Shown here: positions 26,952 through 36,658 of the stretch, one piece after another | Position numbering within the stretch: the first letter of the stretch is position 1 | Layout: each line of letters starts with the position of its first letter | DNA from: Agitococcus lubricus | GTDB lineage: Bacteria > Pseudomonadota > Gammaproteobacteria > Pseudomonadales > Moraxellaceae | Assembly: GCF_003051055.1 (NCBI RefSeq) | Contig: NZ_QAON01000002.1 | Coordinates: forward strand, 62,001-126,000 | Length of the DNA: 64,000 bases | Reading direction: 5' to 3' | Notes under the pieces: model-generated | Seen by the model: the letters and a program-made list of their open reading frames with translations, nothing else | What the model was told of the DNA's origin: nothing | Databases searched by the model: none | Made by a program: the position numbers and the translations under genes

Positions 26952-27397
26952 CGGACACTCCATGCTTGTTGAGGATTCGCTAAGTTACATGAAGCCGCAA
27001 TATCACTGCCTTTATTCCAACAACGACGGCCTTGGCTATCCAATTTGAGTGCACCGTCACCCGTTTGCTGCGAACCAGATGCGGGTACTGCTGCCAACTC
27101 CCAAGACGTCGCATTCGCTGAAATGGTTAAAGTAAAATTATATAACACCGAGCCACCCGCTTTAGGATAAGTTAAGGAGCCATATAATGCAGGCAATGTA
27201 GCGCCTTGATACGTCAATTGCTGTGCTTTATAACGCTCTAAAAATGAAGCAATTTGGAGCATTTCTGATTGTACCGCACCACGATTATTACGTGTGGTAT
27301 ATTCCTGATAACTTGGGATAGCAATGGACAATAAAATAGCCACAATCGCTAGACCCGTCATTAATTCCATCAAAGTAAAACCAGTCATTTTTTTCAT
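26948..27397 (-). CDS. pilE: Type IV pilus minor pilin PilE
   Basis: A 149-residue prepilin-like protein: leader MKKMTG, then FTLMELMTGLAIVAILLSIA with Glu+5, then a PilE/GspG-like domain (PSYQEYTTRNNRGAVQSEM). It is the last gene of the minus-strand minor pilin cluster, 41 bp after pilY1. I start at ATG 27397 because GGAG precedes it and the leader peptide has the right length; the longer frame adds 13 residues. With PilV, PilW, PilX, FimU and PilY1 it should form the initiation/tip complex of the pilus. It is not the major pilin PilA, whose gene is not seen here. Confidence 0.88.
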   Translation of the reverse strand: MKKMTGFTLMELMTGLAIVAILLSIAIPSYQEYTTRNNRGAVQSEMLQIASFLERYKAQQLTYQGATLPALYGSLTYPKAGGSVLYNFTLTISANATSWELAAVPASGSQQTGDGALKLDSQGRRCWNKGSDIAASCNLANPQQAWSVR

Positions 27398-27438
27398 TAT
27401 TTCATACTCCAAGAGAGGCCTAAGCCTCTCTGTCATTA

Positions 27439-30400
27439 CTAGGGGTTAACCTGAGGATTACGCTGAACCTCTTGCCAACGAATCTTGCGAGAATGCGGAT
27501 TATTCGTGACACTCGGACTGTCATTCAAATTTTTTCCTGTCCCTTGATTACCCGTTAAAATCACAACTCGGCTTTGATTGGACGCATCTTTACCAATCAA
27601 TAACTGGGAATCACCACTTAAGCCCAAGAGTAAATTATCACGAACGCGGGTTGTTTGATCACTGCATAATTTACCGTAGGGCATACACATAATGTACAAC
27701 TTTGTTCTACCCGTTACCGCACTACAACTATTATTTTGGTTAGAAGGCACATAGGTGTTAAAGACAATTCGGCTTTCGGTTTTTTGGTCTGCTGTTTGCA
27801 AAGCAAAAATCAGCGCACTGGATAAGTTCTTTTCACCTGCGTCTGGTAGATTCATATACCAGCCTTTTTTACCTGTAACATTAGCACCAGCGGTTGCAGT
27901 CAAATCGGAGGATAATAGTGCTAAGTCATTTGGTGTTGCTGTCGCCTGTAGTGAAGCACTATTTTCTGCCAAAGTCAGCAAGTCTGCTCTTGGGGCATCA
28001 TAATCAAAGATAACGTGGAATCTATCTTGGGTTGTCACATTCAGCGGATGGCTCTGATAACCCGACCCTATACCGACCGCTAAAAACGGTGCTGGCGGCG
28101 TGGCGTTATCACGATATAAGGCTACTGTAGCTGCATTATAGAAACGACGTTGGTCTGTCGCACCTAAGCCTGATGCAGCCGTTTGACCTAATTTAGCCAG
28201 TACTTTGACGCGCTTGACTAAGCCCGTATTAGTGGTGGTTTTATTATTGATATCTAAACGAAAGACTTGCCCACCTAAATCACCGATATAAATGTTGTCA
28301 ACCAAACCATCGGAGTTAAAGTCAATTAACTTAGGTTCACTGGGCATTGAATATTGCATTTCAGTCACATATTTAGTGGGTGAATCTGTGGTATTACCAC
28401 TGGCAGACCAATAGAGTTGCCCCGTTTGTGCATCAATAATATAGATTTGATTGCCTTTGTCTGCACCTGTAAAAAGCGTATTCTCTGTTTCATGGCGCTC
28501 ATCGTAGCCGCCTGCAAACACCAGTACAGTTTTTACTTGATTGTTAATTTTCACATTACCCACGACAGGTTGAGACCATGTTTGTCCCAAATTAGCGTAT
28601 GCCCCTACGCCACCTTTAATACTAAAGAGCAGTTTAGGTTTGGTAATATCGGTCAAGTCTAAGGCATAGTAGTTATTCCCCCCCATGCGCATACCGCCAT
28701 ATAAATAGACTTTATCACCTGAGCCAATTTGCCCATCACCATTCACATCTTGACGCCATACTGTCCACGTCAAATCCATACCAAACTCTGGCAATGCAAC
28801 ACCTGACGGATTATCAAACTGCTGTTTTAAGGTAGCTAACTTTTCACCTGGAATAAAGGCGAACTGTTCTACCCCTGTATTCGCATTAATCGCATGGAGC
28901 GTACCTTCTGTGGTACTAAAGAAAATAATATTCTTTTGTTGCGATGTATCTGACGGATTAGAACCGGAGAAACCATAGTTCACTAAAATGGGTTGTGAAT
29001 GTAAACCTGCTCCCAACTCTCTGCGTAACGCTGTGCTTGCAGAAACAGAAACTAAGCCATTTTCTAAATCAGTAATGGCATAACCTTTATACCAATTCAT
29101 CAGATTTTTATAGAGATTATCATCACTGATATTCATGATTGACTTAGCAGAGGCGTTAAACTCGGCGTTAGTTAAGTCAATTTTTTGCAAGGGCAAGGTG
29201 TATGTGGTTGGCAAACTCCCCGTATAGGTATACATATTACGGCTTTCTGGATTAGGCAGCTGTTCGGCAGCCCCACCCGATAATACAGAACCACCATCGT
29301 CTGCTGCACTCCAAAAGCTTTGGCTGGTTTTTTTGAACATGCCGTCACTATCTATCGCATCCTCTGAATTCGCATCTTGTACCTCGCCTGTATCAAACGA
29401 CAATTTATAACGCTTTAAGTTACCATCCCAACGCACGCGTTGTGGCACAGGCTCGAACAACAGATAATATAACTGATTCAAACTATTAAGACGGTTATAT
29501 TGGTTGACTGCCACGCCAGGTGCTGAGATAGAACCACTAAAATCGATGGCGGAAGAAATCGTTTCTAAAATAGCCGTGATTAGTTTGTTCTCATCCGTGG
29601 CTTGATAGTATTTACCATCCCCTAAACTAGCGACTTTTGCCATATTAGCACCTGTGACACCATTTGTTCCCTCAGGGCCAAAAATAACGGTGTTGGTGCG
29701 TATAGGACTATTGACACGATTATTGGTGAGTTTGGCGTAACGTGCTAAATACATCATGCAGCGCCAGTCTGTTTTTGACGAAGTACCCGCAATATTGGCG
29801 GCATCAAACGTGGCATTGGTTGCCGAACATGAGGCATCGCCCGTAATTTGTGGTACGCTACTATCTGCTCCCCCTAAACCATTGGGCTGACCGTCTGTTA
29901 ATAAGAAGATGTAGTTACCCGCACATTGATTTTGTGCATTTACAGGCGTTTTGTAGGAGGTGCCTGCATCATTTAAGGTACGCACATCAGGCGTTTGTGC
30001 TGAGGTATGTGACGTCATACCAAACATATAACGTGCCGTTTCCGCATAAGAACCTGCTAACGGGGTTGCACTGGGAATGTCTAGTGCCTGAATGGCTTCA
30101 TGCAATTGCTCACGAACGGTTTGTAATACGCGTAAATCGTTTAATTCAGGTACTGTCCACGTCACCGTCAATAACATTGACTTTGAGGACGCACTGTTAT
30201 CACGTGCGTAAAAAGTGGCATTACTCGAATTGGATGTTGACGTAGAAGTATTACGCATTCTAAAACCAAGGGCATTGCCTACTGCCCATGTCGGTTTATT
30301 GACAATAGACTGTACCGCATCCGTTACATTGATTGTCAGTACATCATTATTATTAGTTGCACCTACAACGGTCGAACCACTGACTAAACCAGAAGGTGTA

Positions 30401-31779
30401 AAGGTTGTCACTGCGGAACTCGGGCTGGTAACAACGGGTAAGGCATTTAAGGCATTCACCTCGGTGGTTGTACAGGTCGTCGCAGCACAAAATGCATTCA
30501 GATTATTACTATCAAACACATGAACTTCGGTCGGTCTGATACCTGATGCAATAGTTGTTGCAGAGGTTGCACGTAAGGTTGCGCTGTTAATGGTTGCACC
30601 TTGCGGAATTTCTAAGCCATTAAATCGAAAACCTGCATTGTTACGCAAAGCAGGAGAAGAGTTGACACGGTTATATTGCAAGGTAGTGCCATTCGTTGAC
30701 CCTGATGTTGATGTCCAAATCGCATCATCGGCGGGTAACTTGATACCATACACACGCGTTGACGTGACATTTTTCATACAACTCGATGATAAACTGGGGT
30801 CAATCGTATAGTTAATGGTCAGTTTTGGGGCATATTCTGGTTTAGAAATATTATTTGCGCCCTTATAAGAGTAAGCGACACGTGTCGCTGGCAAAGTGCC
30901 AATGTCACGTAAACGGAACATCATACCGTTACCGCCGCACCAATCACTACGATTAGCAATATATTGTACTAAGCCCCCGACATTAATGGTCACAGAGGTA
31001 TTGGCTGTCCATGCAGGTGGCACAAAATTACTGATACTCGGGTCGTTATAATAACTGCGCGAGGCAATTGACGTACTGGTAAAATCGGGGGCGTTACCTG
31101 TATCTTGCACGCTGACTTGCCATGTCGACAACAAAATATCCGATTGTTTAGCCGTCAGTTGTAATGTTGCACTGGAGACAATAGCGCCTTTGGGTAAACG
31201 CACATCACCAAAGTACAAACCCACCGCCTGATTTTGACCACTCTTTGCCCCCACAGTCAGGTCTACAGTCCCTGTGATGGTACCTGTTGCTTCTTCAGCA
31301 TCTGTTTTTGCGGAGACAGGTGATGTCGCGCCTGTATTATTAACCGAACCTGATGGGTTAATTTCTACGGCTGCATCTAAGGGGCGTGCAGGATAAATCA
31401 CCCATCCGCCAGCACCATTTTGCGCATAACGAGATAGTCCCATACGCAGGAAGCCTGGTGCGGGTGTCACACCGCCGCCGCCATTCAAAATTTTATCCAT
31501 TGAGCGTTTCAAGGTCGTCATACGCCCGTCTGCTAAAACACATCCCCCTGAGGAAGGGTAAGAAGCATTGGGACTGCCTTCATTTTGTACACACTGAGCC
31601 ATACTACCCGAAGTGTCAAACATCATCATCAAGGTAGGAGAACGCTCAATATTTGCGTTTTGGCGTGTGTATACCTCTGTATCACTGGCATATGCAGGGA
31701 CAAAAACCAAACTCATATAACTAAAGGCCAGTAACGATGATAGTAACTTAGCAGGCTGGGGTTTAGAGTAATTCTTCAT
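27439..31779 (-). CDS. pilY1: Type IV pilus tip adhesin PilY1
   Basis: A protein of about 1446 residues. The signal peptide ends near AYA (residue 31). A von Willebrand A domain begins with the metal site DTSGS (55-59) but is interrupted: two related beta-sandwich-like repeats occupy roughly 145-540, after which the domain resumes (ELNDLRVLQTVREQL; IFLLTDGQPNG near 620). The C-terminal half is the PilY1 beta-propeller, with a calcium loop DVNGDGQIGSGD near 1015. PilY1 caps the pilus and controls retraction, adhesion and surface sensing. GGAGGG favours ATG 31779 over ATG 31785. It follows pilX by about 55 bp. Confidence 0.93.
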   Translation of the reverse strand: MKNYSKPQPAKLLSSLLAFSYMSLVFVPAYASDTEVYTRQNANIERSPTLMMMFDTSGSMAQCVQNEGSPNASYPSSGGCVLADGRMTTLKRSMDKILNGGGGVTPAPGFLRMGLSRYAQNGAGGWVIYPARPLDAAVEINPSGSVNNTGATSPVSAKTDAEEATGTITGTVDLTVGAKSGQNQAVGLYFGDVRLPKGAIVSSATLQLTAKQSDILLSTWQVSVQDTGNAPDFTSTSIASRSYYNDPSISNFVPPAWTANTSVTINVGGLVQYIANRSDWCGGNGMMFRLRDIGTLPATRVAYSYKGANNISKPEYAPKLTINYTIDPSLSSSCMKNVTSTRVYGIKLPADDAIWTSTSGSTNGTTLQYNRVNSSPALRNNAGFRFNGLEIPQGATINSATLRATSATTIASGIRPTEVHVFDSNNLNAFCAATTCTTTEVNALNALPVVTSPSSAVTTFTPSGLVSGSTVVGATNNNDVLTINVTDAVQSIVNKPTWAVGNALGFRMRNTSTSTSNSSNATFYARDNSASSKSMLLTVTWTVPELNDLRVLQTVREQLHEAIQALDIPSATPLAGSYAETARYMFGMTSHTSAQTPDVRTLNDAGTSYKTPVNAQNQCAGNYIFLLTDGQPNGLGGADSSVPQITGDASCSATNATFDAANIAGTSSKTDWRCMMYLARYAKLTNNRVNSPIRTNTVIFGPEGTNGVTGANMAKVASLGDGKYYQATDENKLITAILETISSAIDFSGSISAPGVAVNQYNRLNSLNQLYYLLFEPVPQRVRWDGNLKRYKLSFDTGEVQDANSEDAIDSDGMFKKTSQSFWSAADDGGSVLSGGAAEQLPNPESRNMYTYTGSLPTTYTLPLQKIDLTNAEFNASAKSIMNISDDNLYKNLMNWYKGYAITDLENGLVSVSASTALRRELGAGLHSQPILVNYGFSGSNPSDTSQQKNIIFFSTTEGTLHAINANTGVEQFAFIPGEKLATLKQQFDNPSGVALPEFGMDLTWTVWRQDVNGDGQIGSGDKVYLYGGMRMGGNNYYALDLTDITKPKLLFSIKGGVGAYANLGQTWSQPVVGNVKINNQVKTVLVFAGGYDERHETENTLFTGADKGNQIYIIDAQTGQLYWSASGNTTDSPTKYVTEMQYSMPSEPKLIDFNSDGLVDNIYIGDLGGQVFRLDINNKTTTNTGLVKRVKVLAKLGQTAASGLGATDQRRFYNAATVALYRDNATPPAPFLAVGIGSGYQSHPLNVTTQDRFHVIFDYDAPRADLLTLAENSASLQATATPNDLALLSSDLTATAGANVTGKKGWYMNLPDAGEKNLSSALIFALQTADQKTESRIVFNTYVPSNQNNSCSAVTGRTKLYIMCMPYGKLCSDQTTRVRDNLLLGLSGDSQLLIGKDASNQSRVVILTGNQGTGKNLNDSPSVTNNPHSRKIRWQEVQRNPQVNP

Positions 31780-31835
31780 TGACATTTCCCTCCGTTATAC
31801 ATCTGTAACGACATGGTATAAGCAGATTGTGGATG

Positions 31836-32546
31836 TTAGTTATTTTGGTCAACCAATAAATATTCTTGACGGGTGGTCTTAAAGACAGCACCTTGGTCTG
31901 TCAGGCAGTCTGTCACTGTATCAATTTCTGAAGGGTCTGATACACCAGGTGCAAACTCGTCATTTGGCGCTTGTAAACAATTATCAATCGCGCTTTTAGT
32001 GGCGGAGCCAAAATTGGGTAGTACAGATGTGGAGGTCACTACCACATAATACCCTCCGTTGGGATTACCATCCGCATTGACACCTAAATCTGCCCCTTCA
32101 AATGGACGAAAGCTGCCAGAGATACCTACTTGTGTAGACACAATATTACGTGCACTGACATAATCGGTGCCCGAAGTCTGGCATACGCCTGTTTTTAAGT
32201 TAGGAATTGCGGTGACAACGCCCGTTTTACGGGTCAAACAGTAGACCGCTTCTTGGTCTGAGAATGATTGATTATTCAAGGCTTTCCACAAAACACCATT
32301 AGGGTCTGAAATTGCTGTTCTAATTGATGCACCTGTCACACCAATCGCTTTTTCAACAGCGTCTATCCCCATATCACTTGAACGAAATAAAAGTGCGGTG
32401 ACTTGGCTATTTGTCGCAATCGATAGATTGGAAAGACTCATACGCATAGCGGAAATACCTAGAATGGTAATCACCACTAAGATAATCAAGACTGTAATTA
32501 ATGCGGCACCACGCTGCGTAGACTTATTGTGCAAATTTGTATACAT
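31836..32546 (-). CDS. pilX: Type IV pilus minor pilin PilX
   Basis: A 236-residue protein with the PilX N-terminus: STQRGAALITVLIILVVITILGISAMRMSL, a leader ending in Gly and a hydrophobic helix with the PilX-typical AALI start, which lacks Glu+5 as in many PilX/GspK-like proteins. The remaining 200 residues are a poorly conserved globular domain with cysteine pairs. ATG 32546 has GAGG six bases upstream and overlaps the pilW stop region, so translation is coupled. It belongs to the pilus tip/initiation set with pilV, pilW and pilY1. Confidence 0.88.
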   Translation of the reverse strand: MYTNLHNKSTQRGAALITVLIILVVITILGISAMRMSLSNLSIATNSQVTALLFRSSDMGIDAVEKAIGVTGASIRTAISDPNGVLWKALNNQSFSDQEAVYCLTRKTGVVTAIPNLKTGVCQTSGTDYVSARNIVSTQVGISGSFRPFEGADLGVNADGNPNGGYYVVVTSTSVLPNFGSATKSAIDNCLQAPNDEFAPGVSDPSEIDTVTDCLTDQGAVFKTTRQEYLLVDQNN

Positions 32547-32553
32547 ATTTACC

Positions 32554-33429
32554 TCAACATATCTGACTAGCATCAGCAGGGTCACAGAATTGGGCTACAT
32601 TTCTTAATAAGACCGTATTTTCATAAACACGTCTAATTCTACTGTCACGTGGCGGCGTAATATTTTGATTGAGTACGGCAACAGGCTGAGGCACAGCGGG
32701 TTGTCCTAACCCACCTGTTTGGTCTAAAGAGGTAATCATTAAAGCCATTTTGACCGCTAAGATTTGCGGATTTCCTAATGCGGCATATTGTGTAGGCGTA
32801 ACATAACGCTGAACAACCGCGGCGTTAGTTGCACCTACGGTGGCGACACCCAATAAAATTTGAAAGTTATCAACCGCAGGCAATAAAATAACGCCGTTAT
32901 CCCCATAATTAGTCAATGTTCCACCATCGTGTGAGCCAGCATCGCAGGCTAATGCCGAGGCGACGCCCGTTAAAGGGTCAGCACGCAAAAAGAATCGCTC
33001 AACGATATAGCGTCCACCAGCAACATTGTTTCCTTCACAATCACGGGCTTGGTTATCCGCATAACGCTGTACGACTAATTGGTCGCTATTGGTTGCTATA
33101 CCGACAGCAGATAAACCATCGCCTGTAATTTGGGCTGCGGTTGCTGTGGGTAATTCTGTAGTATTAGTGACAATACCTGTCCAACGCGTCCTGTATTGGG
33201 TATCCATAATGGCAGGAATGTACTGCGCTCCCTGCACACTACGCATGATAAAGCCTGTACCCAAACGGCTATTTTCATTGATATCGCCTAAACCGCGTTG
33301 TAAGGCAAAACTTTGCTGATTGGTGACGAATAGTTGTGTCGCTGCCAATACAATGACTAAGCCCAGTGTCATCGACAACATCAGCTCAACCAGTGTAAAA
33401 CCGTGATTTTTTTTGAATATGGTACTCAT
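32554..33429 (-). CDS. pilW: Type IV pilus minor pilin PilW
   Basis: A 291-residue minor pilin. The prepilin motif is KKNHG | FTLVELMLSMTLGLVIVL with Glu+5, followed by a long globular domain that ends RNVAQFCDPADASQIC with two cysteines. The start ATG (33429-33427) shares one base with the pilV stop (TAATG), a tight translational coupling, and the longer frame with eight extra residues is rejected for that reason. PilW is part of the minor pilin complex that primes pilus assembly and presents PilY1. Confidence 0.9.
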   Translation of the reverse strand: MSTIFKKNHGFTLVELMLSMTLGLVIVLAATQLFVTNQQSFALQRGLGDINENSRLGTGFIMRSVQGAQYIPAIMDTQYRTRWTGIVTNTTELPTATAAQITGDGLSAVGIATNSDQLVVQRYADNQARDCEGNNVAGGRYIVERFFLRADPLTGVASALACDAGSHDGGTLTNYGDNGVILLPAVDNFQILLGVATVGATNAAVVQRYVTPTQYAALGNPQILAVKMALMITSLDQTGGLGQPAVPQPVAVLNQNITPPRDSRIRRVYENTVLLRNVAQFCDPADASQIC

Positions 33430-33935
33430 TAGTAAATCTCCAGCATCACACAATCTGCCCCTAACCTATAAAGACCTGTAGTCAACGAACAATCATTGAC
33501 ACCATTACCAACAGTAGGTGTCGTATCGTTCCAAGCGACATAAAGACAACGGTTATTGGCTAATGGGCATGCTGCCATACCAATTCGACCATTGGGTAGT
33601 GTTCTGGCAGCCACTTCGACGGCATTACGAATATCATATTGAGCCATTTGTGCAGGCGTACAATTATTCGTTTCACACAAATTAGCCGCAACGGCTAAAG
33701 GATTCCAAGCGGCATTGTACGTTGCAACACCTTGTTGATTTGCCATGACTTTTTCTGCTAAATCTTGCGCTAAAGCCATTGCTTGTGAGCGGTACATAGC
33801 CTCATTGGTTGTGCCTAAAGAACGTATTTGCAATGCCGCAAAGCCCATCACAGTGATACCCAACAAAAGCAAAGCCACTAAAATTTCGGGCATACCTACG
33901 CCTCGTTGACGGGATAAGCTTCTCATTTTTTTCAT
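33429..33935 (-). CDS. pilV: Type IV pilus minor pilin PilV
   Basis: A 168-residue minor pilin. The leader MKKMRSLSRQRG is cleaved before VGMPEILVALLLLGI; Val at +1 instead of Phe and Glu at +5 are as in other PilV proteins. A GGGGGAT tract upstream of ATG 33935 supports this start. The later part carries several cysteines (LCETNNC, ACPLANNRC, ADCVM) that probably form disulfides. It is the second gene of the minus-strand cluster, 11 bp after fimU. Confidence 0.88.
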   Translation of the reverse strand: MKKMRSLSRQRGVGMPEILVALLLLGITVMGFAALQIRSLGTTNEAMYRSQAMALAQDLAEKVMANQQGVATYNAAWNPLAVAANLCETNNCTPAQMAQYDIRNAVEVAARTLPNGRIGMAACPLANNRCLYVAWNDTTPTVGNGVNDCSLTTGLYRLGADCVMLEIY

Positions 33936-33946
33936 TGTTATCCCCC

Positions 33947-34468
33947 TTATAGGCAAACCGTGTTTGTGGTGTCACGGCGCACAATAATACGTCCCGTACT
34001 CGTCAGGTTAATGATGCTGCCTGTTTCATCATCCACATTGCCATCACAAATGGTGAAATTGATATTTACAGGTGCCCCTGCCGCATTTTTGACAGCACCC
34101 GTCACATTATCAAATAGAAACGTGTTGAGATTTTGAGAAGGGGCTATTGATACCGTACTAGGAATAGCGCGGTTCTCAAAGACGGTAGTGACTGTGCCAT
34201 TAATAACTTGTGTTGCACGCCACCCACCTGCACCCCACAGGTTATTGATATCACCAGGACTAATGGCAACAAAAGAGATATCTCTATGCTCTAACAAGGC
34301 TTTTGCTCTGGCATCTGCTAATGAAGAGGCAAAATCTGATGCTACACTTCTAACACGGGCATTCGCTTGTATCGTTTGCGTCATCGGTACAGCCATAGTC
34401 AGTATAATTACGGCTATGGTGAGCGTAACCATTAACTCAATAATCGTAAAACCTTTGTTATACTGCAT
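33947..34468 (-). CDS. fimU: Type IV pilus minor pilin FimU-like (GspH)
   Basis: A 173-residue prepilin-like protein with leader MQYNKG, then FTIIELMVTLTIAVIILTMA (Glu+5) and a GspH/FimT domain. It is the first gene of the minus-strand minor pilin operon, the position of fimU in Pseudomonas, so I label it FimU and the separate plus-strand paralogue FimT. ATG 34468 gives the usual six-residue leader; ATG 34483 is also possible and neither has a strong ribosome site. The promoter must lie in 34484-34597, where I see no clear consensus. Confidence 0.8.
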   Translation of the reverse strand: MQYNKGFTIIELMVTLTIAVIILTMAVPMTQTIQANARVRSVASDFASSLADARAKALLEHRDISFVAISPGDINNLWGAGGWRATQVINGTVTTVFENRAIPSTVSIAPSQNLNTFLFDNVTGAVKNAAGAPVNINFTICDGNVDDETGSIINLTSTGRIIVRRDTTNTVCL

Positions 34469-34597
34469 GGTAGAAGTGCCCATTTAGAGGGTTATATATG
34501 ACTTATTATCAACATTAGGCCTGCTTTGTAGTAGACACAAGCGCGCTACGACAATCGGCATTTTTTGTTAGACCAAGAGTTTTTACAAAATATATTG

Positions 34598-35548
34598 TTA
34601 CAAATTTGCAGTAGGGATACGCAACTCTTTAGGCATTGAAAAGACCACATTTTCTTCCCTTCCTGTGATTTCTTGTGGGGTCTGACCGCCCCATTGTTGT
34701 AAACGTTGCACGACTTGTTGAATCAGGACTTCAGGTGCTGAGGCACCTGCTGTCAAACCGACTTTTGTCTGTGCACCAAACCATTCTTTATTTAATTGTT
34801 CTGCATTATCAATAAGATACGATTTTTTCCCCATTCGCTCTGCTAATTCACGCAAGCGATTTGAATTAGAAGAATTAGGCGAACCGACAACGAGAACCAC
34901 ATCACACTGCTCTGCTAAGGTCTTGACCGCATCTTGTCTATTTTGCGTCGCATAACAAATATCGTCTTTACGCGGCCCTTGAATCAGCGGGAATTTTGCT
35001 CTTAAGGCATCAATCACACGTGCTGTATCGTCAACAGACAAGGTGGTTTGTGTAACAAAAGCTAACAAACTGGGATTATTGACGGTTAAATTTGCGACGT
35101 CTTTTTCATCCTCAACCAAATAAATACGACCACCGAATTGGGTATCATATTGCCCCATGGTGCCTTCAACTTCGGGATGTCCTGCATGGCCAATTAAAAT
35201 GGCTTCGACACCTGTACGTGCATAACGCGTGACCTCCATATGTACTTTGGTCACTAAGGGACAAGTCGCATCAAACACTTTAAGTCCACGCTCACTTGCT
35301 TCATCTTGTACTGCTTTAGAAACCCCGTGTGCACTAAAGATAACAATCGCATCATCGGGTACTTGTGTCAGCTCATCAACAAACACTGCACCGCGTTGAC
35401 GTAAATCATCAACCACAAATTTATTGTGTACAACTTCATGGCGAACATAAATGGGTCGACCAAAGACCTCTAATGCTCGATTGACAATCGCTATCGCTCG
35501 ATCTACACCTGCACAAAAACCACGAGGATTAGCTAAATTTATTTCCAT
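34598..35548 (-). CDS. ispH: 4-hydroxy-3-methylbut-2-enyl diphosphate reductase
   Basis: A 316-residue IspH (LytB), the last enzyme of the MEP isoprenoid pathway, forming IPP and DMAPP. It starts [19 protein letters not shown]; the three iron-sulfur cysteines appear in [16 protein letters not shown] and [24 protein letters not shown] and [17 protein letters not shown] are further family signatures. It is the end of the minus-strand run ribF-ileS-lspA-fkpB-ispH, 12 bp after fkpB, the standard gammaproteobacterial order. Confidence 0.97.
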   Translation of the reverse strand: MEINLANPRGFCAGVDRAIAIVNRALEVFGRPIYVRHEVVHNKFVVDDLRQRGAVFVDELTQVPDDAIVIFSAHGVSKAVQDEASERGLKVFDATCPLVTKVHMEVTRYARTGVEAILIGHAGHPEVEGTMGQYDTQFGGRIYLVEDEKDVANLTVNNPSLLAFVTQTTLSVDDTARVIDALRAKFPLIQGPRKDDICYATQNRQDAVKTLAEQCDVVLVVGSPNSSNSNRLRELAERMGKKSYLIDNAEQLNKEWFGAQTKVGLTAGASAPEVLIQQVVQRLQQWGGQTPQEITGREENVVFSMPKELRIPTANL

Positions 35549-35560
35549 GACGTCTCTCTA

Positions 35561-36028
35561 TCACTTAAGAGTGAATGGTTGTTCACTAATATCTCGCACA
35601 CTAATGATGTCGACTTCAAAAAGCAAGTCTCTACTGGCTAAAGGGTGATTAAAGTCTACTATCACGCTTGTTTCTGTGATTTCTTTCACGACACCTGCTA
35701 GTTCGGCTTTGCTCTTATCAGCAAATGACACCACTAACCCCACAGTTAATTCATCTGCAAATAAGTTCTTGTCAAACATTTGGACATTGCCTTCTTGCCA
35801 CTCACCAAAGCCGTTTTTAGCTTCAATAAAAATAGAACGTTTATCGCCTGCTTTTAAGCCAAAAATGGCTTTTTCGAAGCCGTCTAATAAACTGCCATCG
35901 CCAACGGTAAAACTGACAGGCTGCTCACGCTCACGCGTGGTATCTAAGAGTTGGCCATTAGCCAAACACACGGCAAAATGCAGGGTCACGACTTTATTTG
36001 CGCCAATACGTTGAATATCTTCTGTCAT
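35561..36028 (-). CDS. fkpB: FKBP-type peptidyl-prolyl isomerase SlpA/FkpB
   Basis: A 155-residue SlpA-like FKBP. TLHFAVCLANGQLLDTTREREQPVSFTVGDGSLLDGFEKAIFG covers the FKBP core, and the inserted IF domain follows from about residue 70 (FGEWQEGNVQMFDKNLF). These cytoplasmic isomerases/chaperones catalyse prolyl cis-trans changes. Its start overlaps the lspA stop by four bases, as is usual for this pair, and ispH follows by 12 bp. Confidence 0.93.
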   Translation of the reverse strand: MTEDIQRIGANKVVTLHFAVCLANGQLLDTTREREQPVSFTVGDGSLLDGFEKAIFGLKAGDKRSIFIEAKNGFGEWQEGNVQMFDKNLFADELTVGLVVSFADKSKAELAGVVKEITETSVIVDFNHPLASRDLLFEVDIISVRDISEQPFTLK

Positions 36029-36525
36029 GGTGCCGATACCTGTCGTTTTTGCTCAAAAAATAAAGAATCTATCATCAACATCACTGCGCCAATGGTAATC
36101 GCACAATCTGCAATATTAAAAATCGGAAAATGCCATGTCTGATAAAAGACATGAATAAAATCAATGACATAACCATAAGCCATACGGTCATATAAGTTAC
36201 CCACTGCTCCGCCTAATAATAAGGCAATGGCAAAGGCTAGAAATTTTGCATTTTTTTCTAATTTTATTAACCAAATTGTCAAACCTAAACTCACCACAAC
36301 GGCTATGCCTGCAAAAAACCAACGCTGCCAACCGCCCGCATCATGTAAAAAGCTAAAGGCTGCGCCATAGTTATAAGCGAGTGTCCAGTTTAAGACAGGC
36401 AACAACTCAATCGATTGGCCTAATTGTAATGTTTGATTAAAATAGACTTTCGTCACTTGGTCGATAACGATAATGATAATACTTAACATCAACCAAGTTA
36501 AGTTTTTTAAATGTAAAGATGACAT
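36025..36525 (-). CDS. lspA: Lipoprotein signal peptidase II
   Basis: A 166-residue inner-membrane aspartic protease that removes signal peptides from diacylglyceryl-modified prolipoproteins, such as the lipoproteins at 8501 and 12330. Four hydrophobic segments are visible. The catalytic aspartates fall in GGAVGNLYDRMAYGYVIDFI and FNIADCAITIG. I start at ATG 36525 (MSSLHLKNL); the longer frame adds 13 residues and the ribosome site is weak either way. It lies between ileS and fkpB. Confidence 0.95.
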   Translation of the reverse strand: MSSLHLKNLTWLMLSIIIIVIDQVTKVYFNQTLQLGQSIELLPVLNWTLAYNYGAAFSFLHDAGGWQRWFFAGIAVVVSLGLTIWLIKLEKNAKFLAFAIALLLGGAVGNLYDRMAYGYVIDFIHVFYQTWHFPIFNIADCAITIGAVMLMIDSLFFEQKRQVSAP

Positions 36526-36572
36526 TACGTAATGTTCTCTCGCCGTAGAGCTGATTGCTCTCACCCCACCCC

Positions 36573-36591
36573 TCTCCCTCAGGGGGAGAGA
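36573..36591. repeat. Short GC-rich palindrome
   Basis: CTCTCCC and GGGAGAG pair around a five-base loop between lspA and ileS. This is the kind of CCCTCTCCC palindrome common between genes in gammaproteobacteria; a related tract occurs at 62080-62160. Confidence 0.35.
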
Positions 36592-36629
36592 AGCACAACT
36601 AAAGCCTAATGAAACAATGAGTTTTCAAC

Positions 36630-36655
36630 ATAAAGCCCTCCGTTGAGGGCTTTAT
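36630..36655 (-). terminator. Hairpin after ileS
   Basis: ATAAAGCCCTC and GAGGGCTTTAT form a perfect 11-pair stem with a CGTT loop immediately downstream of the ileS stop. It could partly terminate transcription before lspA, or protect the ileS mRNA end. On the minus strand the following tract is TGTTG, so there is no extended U run. Confidence 0.5.
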
Positions 36656-36658
36656 GGC

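Noticed and set aside
29850-30811. Plus-strand ORFs opposite pilY1 (such as 29850-30245 and 30215-30523)
   Set aside because: They are antisense shadows of pilY1, without ribosome sites or recognisable protein character.
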